Origin: Mycoplasmataceae bacterium
GTDB taxonomy: Bacteria; Bacillota_I; Bacilli_A; Mycoplasmatales; Mycoplasmoidaceae
Reading direction: 5' to 3'
Assembly: GCA_031290395.1 (NCBI GenBank)
Contig: JAITNN010000007.1
Span: 1 to 64,000 of the forward strand
Length of the DNA: 64,000 bases
Shown: positions 31,535 to 41,882 of the stretch, piece after piece
Layout: each line of letters opens with the position of its first letter
Position numbering within the stretch: position 1 is the first letter of the stretch
Notes under the pieces: generated by a model
What the model was told of the DNA's origin: nothing
What the model saw: only the letters and a program-made list of their open reading frames with translations
Database searches by the model: none
Position numbers and translations under genes: made by a program

Positions 31535-31942
31535 TTATTTCTCCTCCACAATTTCTACTTTTGGTTCAGCATGATTTGATAATTCGTATACTTTCCGTTT
31601 ATATTCATCACTCAAAGATTTTAGTTGTTTACAATAATGCAATTCAGTAACTTTCGCTTTCTTGGCTGCAAAATAATTTTTGAGTTTTCAAATAAAGATA
31701 ATTGATGAAATAGTTCCGCAAACACTTTGAGCAATAATTAGGGGTAAACCACTAGCCAAGCTCGTTGTGGCCGTTAAAATTCCACCCAATAAAAAACATA
31801 AACAACCAATTAAATAAATAATATACATTGGTATATTAATAAAAGCCGTGTTCTTAGTTTTAACAATATTCACTAATTGTGGAACTGTGAATACTGCAAT
31901 TGCCGCTGACGCAATGAGTCCTATATAAAAATATCAATCCAT
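31535..31942 (-). CDS. PQ-loop/SemiSWEET-like protein in pst operon (B)
   Basis: 135 residues, three TM helices, with the canonical PQ pair in AVFTVPQLVNIVKTKNTAFIN. The second segment is YIIYLIGCLCFLLGGI. A ~50-residue charged tail ends EPKVEIVEEK. One TGA-Trp after SSIIFI and one in MDWYFYI. ATG 31942 is three bases after the pstB stop, and the gene ends two bases before gene A, so both depend on the pst transcript. Paralogue of gene A; the two are not identical. Confidence 0.78.
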
Positions 31943-31945
31943 AAA

Positions 31946-32926
31946 TTAACCTATCTTTCCTGAGATGTATTCTCTTGTTTTCTTATTTTTTGGTGATGTA
32001 AACATTTGCTTTGTTGTCCCCATTTCAATGACATTGCCCTGGTAAAAGAAAGCAGTTTCATCACTAACTCGCTGGGCTTGTGCCATTGAGTGTGTAACTA
32101 TTATGATGGTAAAATGTTGTTTTAGTTGATTGATTAACACTTCAATTTTACTAGTTGCAATGGGATCAAGCCCACTAGTTGGCTCATCCATAAGTAAAGT
32201 TTCAGGTTTTAATGCAATCGCTCTAGCAATACAAAGTCGTTGTTGTTGACCGCCTGAAAGTGATGTACCTAAATCAAATAAATTATGTCTTACCTCGTCT
32301 CATAATGCAGCACCCTTTAACGATTCTTCTACAAGATGATCTAAGGTTTTTTTATCATTAATTCCATGAGAGCGTGGTCCGTAGGCTACATTTTCATAAA
32401 TGCTCATAGGGAATGGAGATGGTTTTTGAAAAATCATACCAACTCGAGTTGTGAGTTCAAGGGTGTTTAATTTTTTACTTTTTAAATTGATACCCTTATC
32501 AAAATAAATATTACCTTCACTAGAGGTATTCTCAATTTGATCATTCATACGATTTAAACAACGGATAAATGTAGATTTACCACAGCCTGATGGTCCAATT
32601 AAAGCCGTAACTTTATTACGCTTAATTTTCATCTCTACATCTTTAAGGGCTTGCTTACTACGGTTGTCATATCAAAAGTTAAAGTTCTCAACCTCAAATA
32701 TATTTTCACGATTGAAATTTTTCTTTAATGTATCAACATTCTCTTTGCTCTTTTTAGAAATAACTTTATATAGCTCTTTTTGTTTGTCAGTTAATTTAGA
32801 ATATTTCATCCAGCGAGTAAAAACACCACTAGCAAGAACAGCAGAAATTTTAGCAGCATCAGCTTGTTGCTGATCAATGCTTTCTGATGTTTCTTCTGTC
32901 TTTTTAATTTTAGATGTATCGCTCAT
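31946..32926 (-). CDS. pstB: Phosphate ABC transporter ATPase
   Basis: 326 residues. Powers phosphate import. Walker A is [11 protein letters not shown], the ABC signature [17 protein letters not shown], Walker [12 protein letters not shown], and the H-loop [10 protein letters not shown]; the phosphate-type RCLNRMND follows Walker A. A ~75-residue Lys/Glu-rich N-terminal extension precedes the domain, as in other mycoplasmal PstB proteins. TGA-Trp at ENFNFWYDN and AALWDEV. It lies 36 bases after pstCA. Confidence 0.95.
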
Positions 32927-32962
32927 TTTTATATGCTCTTAGATTATAACTAACTCCGAGAG

Positions 32963-35050
32963 TTATGTTACTACCCTTCGCCTTTTCTTTTTAACTTTGG
33001 GAGTACTTCTCACTTTCTTACGAATAGTTTTTCTCATTTGTCATTTAGTTTGATCATTTGGTACTAATAATGTGGCTACTGCTAACTCTGCCCTTTCAGC
33101 TCTAGCTTCTTCTGCTTTCAATTGACTGTAAGCAATACGTTGTTTGCGACGTTTATAGTTGTAGTATGCTGGAATCGCAACATGCACTACCAAGATAATG
33201 ATTAATACTAACAGCATAGTCACAAAGGCACACTCATACATAATGTTGGTGCCTTCAGTGACATTAGCCGTATAAATTTGAGCATAAATTCTAGTGGTCA
33301 ATGTTTGTCCTGGGTTGATTAATGAAATAGAACTTGACGAAGATAATCCACTCGTTAAATATAATGGTGCTGTTTCTGCCAAAATACGACCAATCGAAAG
33401 AATTACCGCAGTAGTGATACCCTGTCTAGCAGCTGGTAAAACAATCTTTCTAATGGTTTCTCACTTACCAGCACCAAGTGCATATGAATTCGTGCGTAAA
33501 TCTTTGGGGATTGATTGTAATGCCTGTTGAATAGTTCTAATAAAGACTGGTAGGATAACAATCAATATTGTCATCGCTCCAGCAATAATTGATTTACCTG
33601 CTGTCCCGCCTGCTGACATACCACAAGTTTGTAGAAAGAATATCAAACCAAACATACCAAATAAGATTGACGGTGTTGCACCCAATGAGTCAATAAAGAA
33701 TAATAATAGTTTTTTTAATTTACCTTCTTTAGCAAACTCATTTAAGTAAATGGCAATCATCAAAGACAATGGTAATCCAATACCAATGGCAATAATAATA
33801 ATTAACACTGTATTCATAAATGCTTGCCCAGTGGAATTATCCGTAAATGAGAATACCGTGGCATCCCCAGATGCTAAAGCAACACCGCCAAAGCCAATAA
33901 TATCTACCAGAATTCATGCTAGGAATCCAATGGTGATCACAACAGACACGATTTCTCAAAAAAACTTATAGATAGTATAAGCATGTACAAATTTATTTGT
34001 TTGTACACGCTTTGCTAAATAATCCGATAAGTTTTTATCTCTATCAACCTTGGAGTGGTAAGTTAATTTTTCTCAACCAATTTTAATTTGTGTCGGTAAA
34101 AATAAAACAAATGATGCTATGGCCTTTTCCGCTTTGTTCCATCATTGTCATTTGCTTTTGCTCTTTTTCTTAGTCGCATACATAGCAACACCATTAAGAA
34201 TCATGACAAAGATAAACATAAATAAACCAAAAGCAAATAGCAATGATTGTAACGCTGGCCCACCACCCTCAGCAAACATATTAGCAGCGATTAATGCACC
34301 GAGTGATCTTAAACCACTTGTCGCTGTGGCTCAAAATCCTTGATCAAAGATAGGATTATACCCTTGTGATTGAAGGATCATAGACACCGCCATTGTTTCA
34401 CCAATCGCTCGAGCCAAAGCGATAATCACACCCACCATGATACCATTACGTGCATCTTTCTTACACACCTTATAAATGGATCTAGTCTTTGTGTTACCCA
34501 ATACCATAGATGCGCTGATTAATGTTGAATCTACCCCATCTAATGCATTTAAAGACAAGGACACAATCGTTGGCAAAACCATAAACGTCAACATAAACCC
34601 TGTTGTAATTAAGTTATAAGATGTCGACATGTGAAAGATTGTTTTTAAGACAATACCCAACATCTCTGAAGCAAATAAACCAAAAATTACTGATGGGATA
34701 TCTGCTAATAATTCAATTGCAATTCGCACACCCTTTTGATATTTAACTGGTAAACGATATTTGATAAACATCGCTGTTTTAATCCCAACAGGTCCTGCAA
34801 TTACAATCGCCAATAGTGAAACCATAATCGTAATACATAGTGGTAATCAAACAGATGCTTTATCGTCAGCCAAATCAAATGTACCACCAAAAATACTTCA
34901 ACCGTACGCTCTAAACCCCGGAATAGAAGCATAAACAATAAAAATTATTAATAAAAGGAAGACTAATGAAAATAGTCAGCTCAAAGACATCGAAACAATT
35001 TTCGATGTCTTATCAGCACTTTGTTTCTTTTGTAATAAACCAGTGGCCAT
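32963..35050 (-). CDS. pstA: Fused PstC-PstA phosphate permease
   Basis: 695 residues in one frame across several TGA-Trp codons. The N-terminal half is PstC-like (AIELLADIPSVIFGLFASEML and GVIIALARAIGETMAVSMILQSQ). The C-terminal half is PstA-like ([64 protein letters not shown]). Each half carries an EAA-type loop that docks PstB. A fused permease is known in mycoplasmas. The C-terminal tail is very basic (RKKVRSTPKVKKKRRR). The ATG overlaps the pstS stop. Confidence 0.93.
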
Positions 35051-36351
35051 TAGCTTATTCCTTTAGGAATAGGAGCAAAGTTCCATAGTTCAGGTTCAGG
35101 TCACTCCTCTGGTGTGGATCATAGTGAATCATGCATTGGGCCACTTATTGTTGTACTTAAAGCATAATCTGAGTACCACTCACCCAATTCCGCAAGTGAC
35201 GTCATACTAGGAAACATTTCTTTCAATTCGTTTTTGTTATCGGGGCCAGTATTTGTTAGTGCTTTGCATCCAATTTGTTCTAATAATGTTGGGTTTGTTA
35301 ATAAATATTTAATAAAAGCAATTTCCGGAGAATCTTGATTGTCAACTGAAATCAAAGTATTTAATGGCCGAAATCAATTGTACCCGCTTGCTGAATCTAT
35401 TTGCCTTATATCATACGGAGTTTCTTTGTAAGACATAAGTCCATAGCCTTTATTATTTAACAATGATTGATTTTGGGCAATAAACCCTGATGATAAATAA
35501 ACAATTTGCCCAGGAATATTGGACTTAGTGAACATATCCCAAGCACGACTATTGGCCTCATCAGTTTGTTGAATGCCAAAAGAAACTCCATATTCCCCAC
35601 TATCGAAAGCACTTTTTTGAGCAGTGCTTAGTAGATCATAAGGATTTATAGGTTGTTCAGGTGTTCCGACATTAAGATGTGTGCCATTCACAAAAGACGC
35701 AGCTGTTCCTGATGTCAATGAACCACCGGCTCTAACATAAGGAATGATAGAAGTATCTTTTAATAATTGTTCGTCATTTCCAGGCCATTGGCCATCCAAT
35801 GATGTATTTCGGAAATGTCACATGCTGTTATTAGAAATATTGCTATCGGAGTCTCAACTAATACCTTCATTAATTCCAGAGAAAACTCTCATAAAATTAA
35901 CGATATTAGATTCATCAATCGATAATATATTGTTGATATTTACAGCTCCATTAAAATTAAAACCTTTGGGTGGAATATAAACTAGACAAATTGCTTCTCA
36001 ACCAATGGTAATGGTTTTGATGTTATTATCTATTCATTGTTCTCTAAAACCATCTTTCCCAGCTGGTTGTACAGCACTATAAGGGTCTGTAGAAGCATTA
36101 CCAATGTTGGCATATCCTTCAGCAATTTGTTGAATACCAAAACCACTACCACCAGCTTCAACTGTGATGTCTACATTTTTGTTAGATTTCATGTAATCTT
36201 TGGATAACTCTTCAACGAATGGTTTAACACCACTTGACCCAACACAAGATATTGGTGCCTTATTTGACCAACTATTAGAAAAACCAATTACAAGCCCTAC
36301 AGGTATTAAACATAGGGAAGCGGTTAGGGTATTTTTAACTCAACGTTTCAT
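35050..36351 (-). CDS. pstS: Phosphate-binding protein PstS
   Basis: 433 residues. The N-terminal signal segment (TLTASLCLIPVGLVIGF) is followed by APISCVGSSGVKPFVEEL; the Cys may be lipid-modified although the lipobox is not classical, and S-S-G-V begins the phosphate site. EAGGSGFGIQQIAEGYANIGNASTDP and GWEAICLVY are typical PstS stretches, with several TGA-Trp codons. First gene of the operon; the ATG is 36351, 170 bases from the divergent HTH gene. Catches phosphate outside the membrane for PstCA. Confidence 0.9.
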
Positions 36352-36520
36352 TGGGCTTGTGGAATGGTTAATTCCGCATTGATTATATGAAATTAGTAGT
36401 TAGTTTTACATATTGTAAAAAGATTAAAGAATTAATGCAAAAAATATACTAACTCAACTAATAGTTGTATCATTTTTATGTAGTAATTTGGTTAAATAAT
36501 ACCAACAAGAGGAGCAAAAC

Positions 36521-37390
36521 ATGAGAGAGAGAATACAGAATTATAAAGGGAGAGCCATGGTTCACCAATTAACTATCGGTAAAAGAATCACAGTCCTCCG
36601 CAAACAGCTAAATATTACACAAAAAGATTTAGGAGCAATGTTTGGTGTAACACCACAATCCATTAGCAAATGAGAAAATGGATCATCATTACCTAATATA
36701 GTAACATTATCTGTGCTATGCAAAATATTTTTTACAGACTTAAATACTTTAATTAGTGATGATTTTATTCATCTTAATGAGAAAAGTAAACCTATTACTC
36801 ATTATCCATTACGAAAACTAGAGAACACTAATGTACATAATTTAACTCAATTTACATCTAATAAATTGCTATATAGAGTTGATATAAATAATTTGCAAGC
36901 TAATGAAGCACCACTCATAGATTGTACTTTTAGTGAATGCGCATTCCGTAACCTTTCACATCAAAAAAACCAATCTAGAAATATTCGTTTTATAAACTGC
37001 CGTTTTGAAAGCACCGTTGATTGTAGCAATAGCATTGCCGACAATCAATACTTACGAAATAATTTTATTGCTGGGAATTATGAGAATTGTAACTTTGCTC
37101 ACACAAGTTATGATCATGAAACAATAAATGGCGCTAATTTTAAAGGTATTCACTTCACATCTAGCACATGCACAGATTCATATTTCGAAAAAGTAAATTT
37201 AACATCGGCAGTGTTCAAAGACCACATTTTCTATCGTACCACAATGAAGAATTGTAATTTGACTAACATTACATTCCAAGACTGTCAATTCTATGAAACA
37301 ACGTTTGAGAATTGTACTTTTGACAAAAAAACATTTAATTTTCTAGCAACTAACGGTTATGCAAAAATACTTAGTCCTAAGATAGTTTAA
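36521..37390 (+). CDS. XRE-type HTH regulator fused to pentapeptide-like repeats
   Basis: 289 residues. Residues ~18-75 form a Cro/C1 HTH (IGKRITVLRKQLNITQKDLGAMF, then VTPQSISKWENGSSLPNIVTLSVL, Trp by TGA). After a linker, residues ~120-285 show irregular five-residue repeats rich in Cys, Asn, Phe (CTFSECAFRNL, NCNFAHTSY, GANFKGIHF, NCNLTNITFQDCQF), a right-handed pentapeptide helix. AGAGGAG lies well placed before ATG 36521. It diverges from pstS and may regulate that operon; a pentapeptide helix could be a ligand or protein-binding part. Fusion is uncommon. Confidence 0.85.
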
Positions 37391-37391
37391 A

Positions 37392-37416
37392 AAAAATCAG
37401 CCGTAGGCTGATTTTT
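37392..37416. terminator. Bidirectional terminator
   Basis: AAAAATCAGCC and GGCTGATTTTT pair perfectly around GTA, directly after the HTH-pentapeptide stop and four bases beyond the rpsB stop of the other strand, with A and T runs on both sides. Confidence 0.85.
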
Positions 37417-37419
37417 AAT

Positions 37420-38541
37420 TTAAGATTTAACTTCTTCTGCTTTTGGTTTAGAGGCTCATGGCTTTGAGTCACCATAAGGTCTAGAATAATTACCTCGGGT
37501 AAAGCGTTTATGCTGAATAAACCCTTGATTTGGTTCTCTTTTAATAACTTCTGGTAAAACGATTTCTTCATCTTTTTTACCAACTACTGATAGAGGATCG
37601 CCGGCAACTTCTGCAATGGCATCACACATAACTGAAATTAATAGTCAAACAGTTTTGATAGAACTAGAGTTTGATGGAATAATGAAATCAATCAAATCTG
37701 GATCAGCATTAGTGTTGGCAAATGCAATCACTGGAATATTTAATTTCTTGGCTTCCATTAAAGCATTCTTTTCGTGAATTGGATCTGTTAAAACAATTAC
37801 TTGAGGTAAGCCTCTCATGGTGCGAATACCACCAAGGAATTTGCTCATTTTTTCCATTTCCTTATTCATCATTACTTGTTCTTTCTTAGAGTATTTCTTA
37901 ACTTCATCAGAAAGTTGTAGAGCAATAAGTTTATTTAACTTATTAATAGAATTATTAATGGTTTTGAAGTTGGTTAATGTACCACCTAATCATCTTTGAT
38001 TAATGTAGAAACATTTCACACGTTTTGCTTCATTTTTTACATGCTCTTTAATTATTTCGCCACGAGTACCAACTAACAATACAGTACCACCCTCACGTGA
38101 AACATCACGTAAGAAGTTATATGCACGGTCCATAAATACCATGGTTTTTAAAATATCAATTACTTGTGCTTTATTTCCCTTTTTAGGGTAAATAAATGGT
38201 TTCATCTTAGGATTTCAGAATTTAGCCGGCATTCCGATATGTGCACCAGCTTCCATTAATTTGGAAGCAGATACTAATTTACGGAGGCCAGATTCTTTAT
38301 TAGCTTCAAAGAAGTCATTGATTTTCTTTTCAATGGCATCTCTAACGGCTTGGAAATCTTTAGGTGAATTTGCGTATGATTTTTTGTCGTGAAACCTTCT
38401 TGTCTCACCTTGATCAGCTGCAACTGGGGATGAACCCTCAGTTTTTGAATCTACTACTTTACGAGTAAATTTGCGAACAGTCGATCGTGCTTTTACAGCT
38501 GTTGTTTTAACTTCAGCTGATTCAACCTTTTTATCTGTCAT
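37420..38541 (-). CDS. rpsB: Ribosomal protein S2 with N-terminal extension
   Basis: 373 residues, about 120 longer than usual. The S2 core begins near residue 90 (LMEAGAHIGMPAKFWNPKMKPFIY) and includes INQRWLGGTLTNFKTI and LPQVIVLTDPIHEKNALMEA, AFANTNADPDLIDFIIPSN. Ahead of it is an 85-residue basic, Ser/Lys/Val-rich extension (MTDKKVESAEVKTT...). The C-terminus is also extended, ending KPKAEEVKS. Several TGA codons are Trp. AAAGGAAA precedes ATG 38541. No tsf follows, unlike the usual rpsB-tsf pair. Confidence 0.93.
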
Positions 38542-38566
38542 TTTATTTCCTTTATAAAAATATCCT

Positions 38567-38584
38567 CTATGAACGAATTCATAG
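38567..38584 (-). promoter_or_regulatory. rpsB leader hairpin with UUCG loop
   Basis: On the minus strand CTATGAA-TTCG-TTCATAG forms a perfect seven-base stem closed by the very stable UUCG tetraloop, 26 bases before the rpsB ATG. A TACAAT box lies just upstream, so the hairpin is near the 5' end of the transcript. It could be an S2 autoregulation site; inferred. Confidence 0.45.
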
Positions 38585-38650
38585 GGACATATATTGTAAT
38601 ATATAAACTAATCTTTACATAATAAATCTAGTAAAAAATGACTAAAAAAA

Positions 38651-38658
38651 GGGGGGGG
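38651..38658. repeat. Homopolymer G8 between nusG and rpsB
   Basis: Eight G follow seven A in the gap between nusG and the rpsB promoter. The gap is otherwise AT-rich. It lies upstream of rpsB and could alter promoter spacing if length varies. Confidence 0.8.
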
Positions 38659-38694
38659 TTGTAATTAAGAAGTCCCACAAGAAATAAATATGTA

Positions 38695-39402
38695 TTAAAT
38701 TGATAATTTAAATTGGTTGTATGGAATTTCCACTTCCTGTGAACGGCCAAAGAAATCAATTACCACTGTCGCCACACCTTTAGTGCCATCTAGTTTTTTA
38801 ACTTCACCAGTCATTCCCACGAATGATCCTTCGAAGATTTCCACCGTCTGACCAAGTTTAGCTTCAGTCACATATGTTTTCTTTTCTTCAATAATTGGTG
38901 CTGCATCAGACACTTGTGTAGACTGTTGTATTTCAGTCTCAGATGGTGATTCAGAAGATGTTTCACCTTCACCACTAACTTTAGCATATTCTTCAATTGT
39001 AATTGGAATTGGTGTTGCACCTTTACCAGATGAACCAACAAACCCTAAAACACCTGGCGTATTACGAATGGCAAATCAAACTTCGCGATCATAAATCATG
39101 TTAATGAAAATATATCCAGAAAATTTATTAACAACACGAATTCTAATTCTTTTGTATTTACCATCTGGTAATACTTGTCATTCAGTTGTTTTAGTTTTCT
39201 TAGGGTTAGCCGGAATTTGATTGCTTTCCTTTGGAAAAATATCCTCTTTTGTATCTTTAATCTTGAAGATTCTAATTGCACCAACATATGAGTCATAGCC
39301 AAAGTTGTGTACCTTATCTTTTATCGCTTCAGCAATTGAATCTTCTTTACCGCCAATTGCGGTAATGATAAATCATTGTGCTTGTTCCATTTTATTTTCC
39401 AT
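38695..39402 (-). CDS. nusG: Transcription antitermination factor NusG
   Basis: 235 residues. The NGN domain starts QWFIITAIGGKEDSIAEAI and ends GYIFINMIYDREVWFAIRNTPGVLGFVG. Between the first strands and this core lies an extra ~30-residue segment rich in Lys and Thr. A Ser/Glu-rich linker (SGEGETSSESPSETE) leads to the KOW domain (VEIFEGSFVGMTGEVKKLDG). Four TGA-Trp codons occur. ATG 39402 is preferred to 39390 because AAGGAG is eight bases upstream. It is the last gene of rpmG-secE-nusG. Confidence 0.94.
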
Positions 39403-39420
39403 ATTAATTTCTCCTTGTTT

Positions 39421-39966
39421 TTAATGCGGTAATACGCCTGCTAATGTTAATAATGTGTCAATTCCTAAGAATAGTAAAGCCAATATTGCAACGATGATGA
39501 TAATGATAACGAAATCTTTTCAAACTTGTCTGCCACTAACTCAACTAACTCTGCTGAATTCTTTGCCAACTCCGAAGAACCATCGTTTGAATCTGTAGGA
39601 AGAGCTTTTCTTCAATTCATCTGAGCTTAAATTAAATATTTTTTGTTCTTCTCCTCGGAATTGTTGAATTCTTTCATTACGATATTTTTTGAATTGTAAT
39701 TTTCCTTCTTTTTGTTCAAGTTTTTTATCACGTACTTGCTGTTTGAAGTATGTGAGTTTATTCTTAATATCGTCTTGGCATATTTTCAATATTCGTTTTC
39801 TTTCAATTGATTGTGCTACATACTCGTCACGAATTTTTTTACGATCATCAGCTTTTTTTTGTTTACTAAGTGCTTTTTGTTTACTTAACTCTTCCCAAAG
39901 TTTATTACGTTCTTGTTTTTTTAATGTCTCGGGATCAGTGGATGGTGGATTAATATCAATAGCCAT
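39421..39966 (-). CDS. secE: Preprotein translocase subunit SecE, long N-terminus
   Basis: 181 residues. The C-terminal ~50 residues form the SecE core: VGKEFSRVSWVSGRQVWKDFVIIIIIVAILALLFLGIDTLL, a single TM segment with the preceding amphipathic helix, where two TGA codons give Trp. The first ~130 residues are a highly charged helix (KLWEELSKQKALSKQKK...) likely to be a coiled coil, much longer than in most bacteria. The start overlaps the rpmG stop (TAATG). Its place before nusG supports the call. Confidence 0.88.
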
Positions 39967-40112
39967 TATCTCGTCTCCTTGTGAATAGTAACTTTCTTAC
40001 AGTGTGGACAATACTTGCGTAATTCTAAGCGCTTTTCTTTATATTTGTTTTGTGATAAATGGTAATTACGAGCATTACATTCACTACATACTAAAATTGC
40101 TTTTACGCGCAT
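39966..40112 (-). CDS. rpmG: Ribosomal protein L33, zinc-binding form
   Basis: 48 residues, too short for many gene finders. MRVKAILVCSECNARNYHLSQ and LRKYCPHCKKVTIHKETR show two C-x-x-C pairs that bind zinc. L33 is typically just before secE and nusG in Firmicutes. GGAGGAAATAT is the ribosome site. Part of the large ribosomal subunit near the E site. Confidence 0.92.
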   Translation of the reverse strand: MRVKAILVCSECNARNYHLSQNKYKEKRLELRKYCPHCKKVTIHKETR

Positions 40113-40132
40113 ATATTTCCTCCTGTATGATT

Positions 40133-40208
40133 TGGGCTTGAATTAAAAAGGTGCCGTTTCCAACACCTTCAAGCCCATATATTATATATGGAACACAATT
40201 TTTGTCAA
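40133..40208 (-). promoter_or_regulatory. Consensus promoter and structured leader of rpmG-secE-nusG
   Basis: On the minus strand TTGACA (40208-40203) and TATAAT (40186-40181) are 16 bases apart, a near-perfect sigma-70 promoter. The -10 lies in a near-palindrome. Transcription should start near 40174, inside a long hairpin: TGGGCTTGAA (40177-40168 on minus) pairs with 40142-40133, with an inner AAGGTG/CACCTT stem followed by TTTTT. The inner stem plus T-run looks like a small attenuator. Confidence 0.7.
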
Positions 40209-40245
40209 GATGGTTTTAAATGATCGCAATTTTCCTTTATAAAAT

Positions 40246-41004
40246 TTATTGACCTTTAGTGTTTGCTTTTTCTCTTTTATATTCTTCCAATGTTGAAGAA
40301 CTTGTAGAAAAAGTAGAATTCTTGATCTTATTTTTTAAAGATTCATCAATATGCTCAAATTCTTTTATGAATCATTTGTTTTTCATGCTATTAATAAATG
40401 TTTGCTCGTCAATCTTGTCAGTATAAAAGGATGTTAATAATTTACTAAACTCATTTTTTGATTGAACGGGAACATTAATGAAACCTATTTCGGCGCTAAT
40501 TAACAACGAATTACAAAAAACTAATGCAGTTCTTTTATTACCATTATTAAAAATTTGTTGTTTGGTCATATAACCAAATAAATACAAAATAGCCTCAATG
40601 TTGAGTTGTGCTTGCAAAACATTTTGTATTTCTTCCTTCCAAATTTCAGGTGTTGGAGGGAATGGTGGGTGGTAAATGTTACCTACGGTTACATCTTTAT
40701 ATCTAAACACACTAGAACCAGGAATTAAATCTAGTCCAACTAACCTATTTATATAGATCACATCTTTATAATCATATTTCCATGTTGAGTCGTTTGCCAT
40801 TGAAATAGCATTTTGATAAGCGTGTTTTAGATTAGTAATGACTTTTATTTCATCATCATCCAAACCTGACGCTCTACCAAAATCCAAAACATCTTTTGTT
40901 TGGTCAAATGTGGCAGAGTTTCCATCAATTTTAGCAGCTTCATGAATTGCTAATGCAAAATAATCATGCACTTGCCTAATTAAGTCATTTTTATATTTTT
41001 TCAT
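40246..41004 (-). CDS. Fic-family protein with degenerate active site
   Basis: 252 residues with the all-helical Fic fold. The active-site loop normally reads H-x-F-x-D/E-G-N-G/K-R; here it is QIFNNGNKR (150-158), so the catalytic His is Gln and the metal-binding acid is Asn. An N-terminal AAKIDGNSAT segment resembles the inhibitory-helix region (I-E-G-N). The C-terminus after a TGA-Trp is charged. Fic proteins AMPylate targets; this one is probably not a standard AMP transferase. Isolated gene, 134 bases from rpmG in the same strand. Confidence 0.78.
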
Positions 41005-41202
41005 TTATATTAGTATACTCGTTTTGAACAAATTTTTTCTTGTCAAATCACGCAAAGATTCACGATTATTTAAATTCCTTATAATCATGCTCATAAAAAA
41101 CACAAGCCTAAGCATAATAGAAATTAATTAAATATTTTTAAGATAAAAACCTTGAGTTAATAGTTTATTCATCTGCTAAAAATCATTTTACCTTACAAAG
41201 TT

Positions 41203-41805
41203 TTAAATATGACAATTCCGTCCATAGCGTATTAAAAAAGCACGTCTCACTAAATTGAATCTGGCATTAACTCCACGCACGGATATACCTATTTGCCTAG
41301 AAATCTCTTTATTACCACACCCCTGAGATTTCATTTGAATTAATTTTCTTGTCTTCTCGCTAAAATTGTTAAGGAATTTATTGATTTTTTCTAACATTAA
41401 TTCTTGATCAATTTGTCTTTCAATTCGTTCTAGCTCAGTGTTCTCACTAGCATTTACAGCTCATTCGTATACATTGCGATTACAAGTACTATAAGTTATT
41501 GCACGATTGTGTAATGATATCATCTTTCTGCCTTGGCGTATTAACATACCATGATTAATCATGGCTAGTGCCTGAGCAAATGTATATTTGATTTGATGCA
41601 AGTCATATTCTTTTAAACATTTCATGAATGAAACATATGTGTTGGAAATGTAATCATCGTTATCTATGGTTACATTTCTACTTAAACTTTTGACTAAGTT
41701 ATGAGTTAACGCTTTTAGCATATTATGATTCTTCTCATAAATCATATCTCGTACCATTGGATGACGTTCACTACGATATAAGTAAACCATTTCTTGTTCT
41801 GTCAT
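41203..41805 (-). CDS. Alternative sigma-70-family factor
   Basis: 200 residues. Residues ~20-110 resemble sigma region 2 (NHNMLKALTHNLVKSLSRNVTIDNDDYISNTYVSFMKCLKEYD), and the C-terminal part is a region-4 HTH (KTRKLIQMKSQGCGNKEISRQIGISVRGVNARFN). One TGA-Trp (VYEWAVN) joins the parts. ATG 41805 is preferred to GTG 41832 because AAGGTGG lies just upstream. Mycoplasmas usually have one main sigma; a second is known in M. genitalium (MG428, recombination control). Similar role is only an inference. Confidence 0.75.
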
Positions 41806-41836
41806 ATTCCACCTTGATAAATAATTTACCACAAAA

Positions 41837-41863
41837 GAAAAAATTCCTTTTCGGAATTTTTTC
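41837..41863 (-). terminator. Terminator after APC permease
   Basis: GAAAAAATTCC pairs perfectly with GGAATTTTTTC around a five-base loop, 20 bases after the permease stop on the minus strand and 31 bases before the sigma-factor ATG. Confidence 0.8.
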
Positions 41864-41882
41864 GGATTTATTTAAGTTACTT

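Noticed and set aside
33461-34825. Separate pstC and pstA genes
   Set aside because: The frame is continuous from 35050 to 32963 with TGA as Trp and no internal TAA/TAG, so it is one fused permease.
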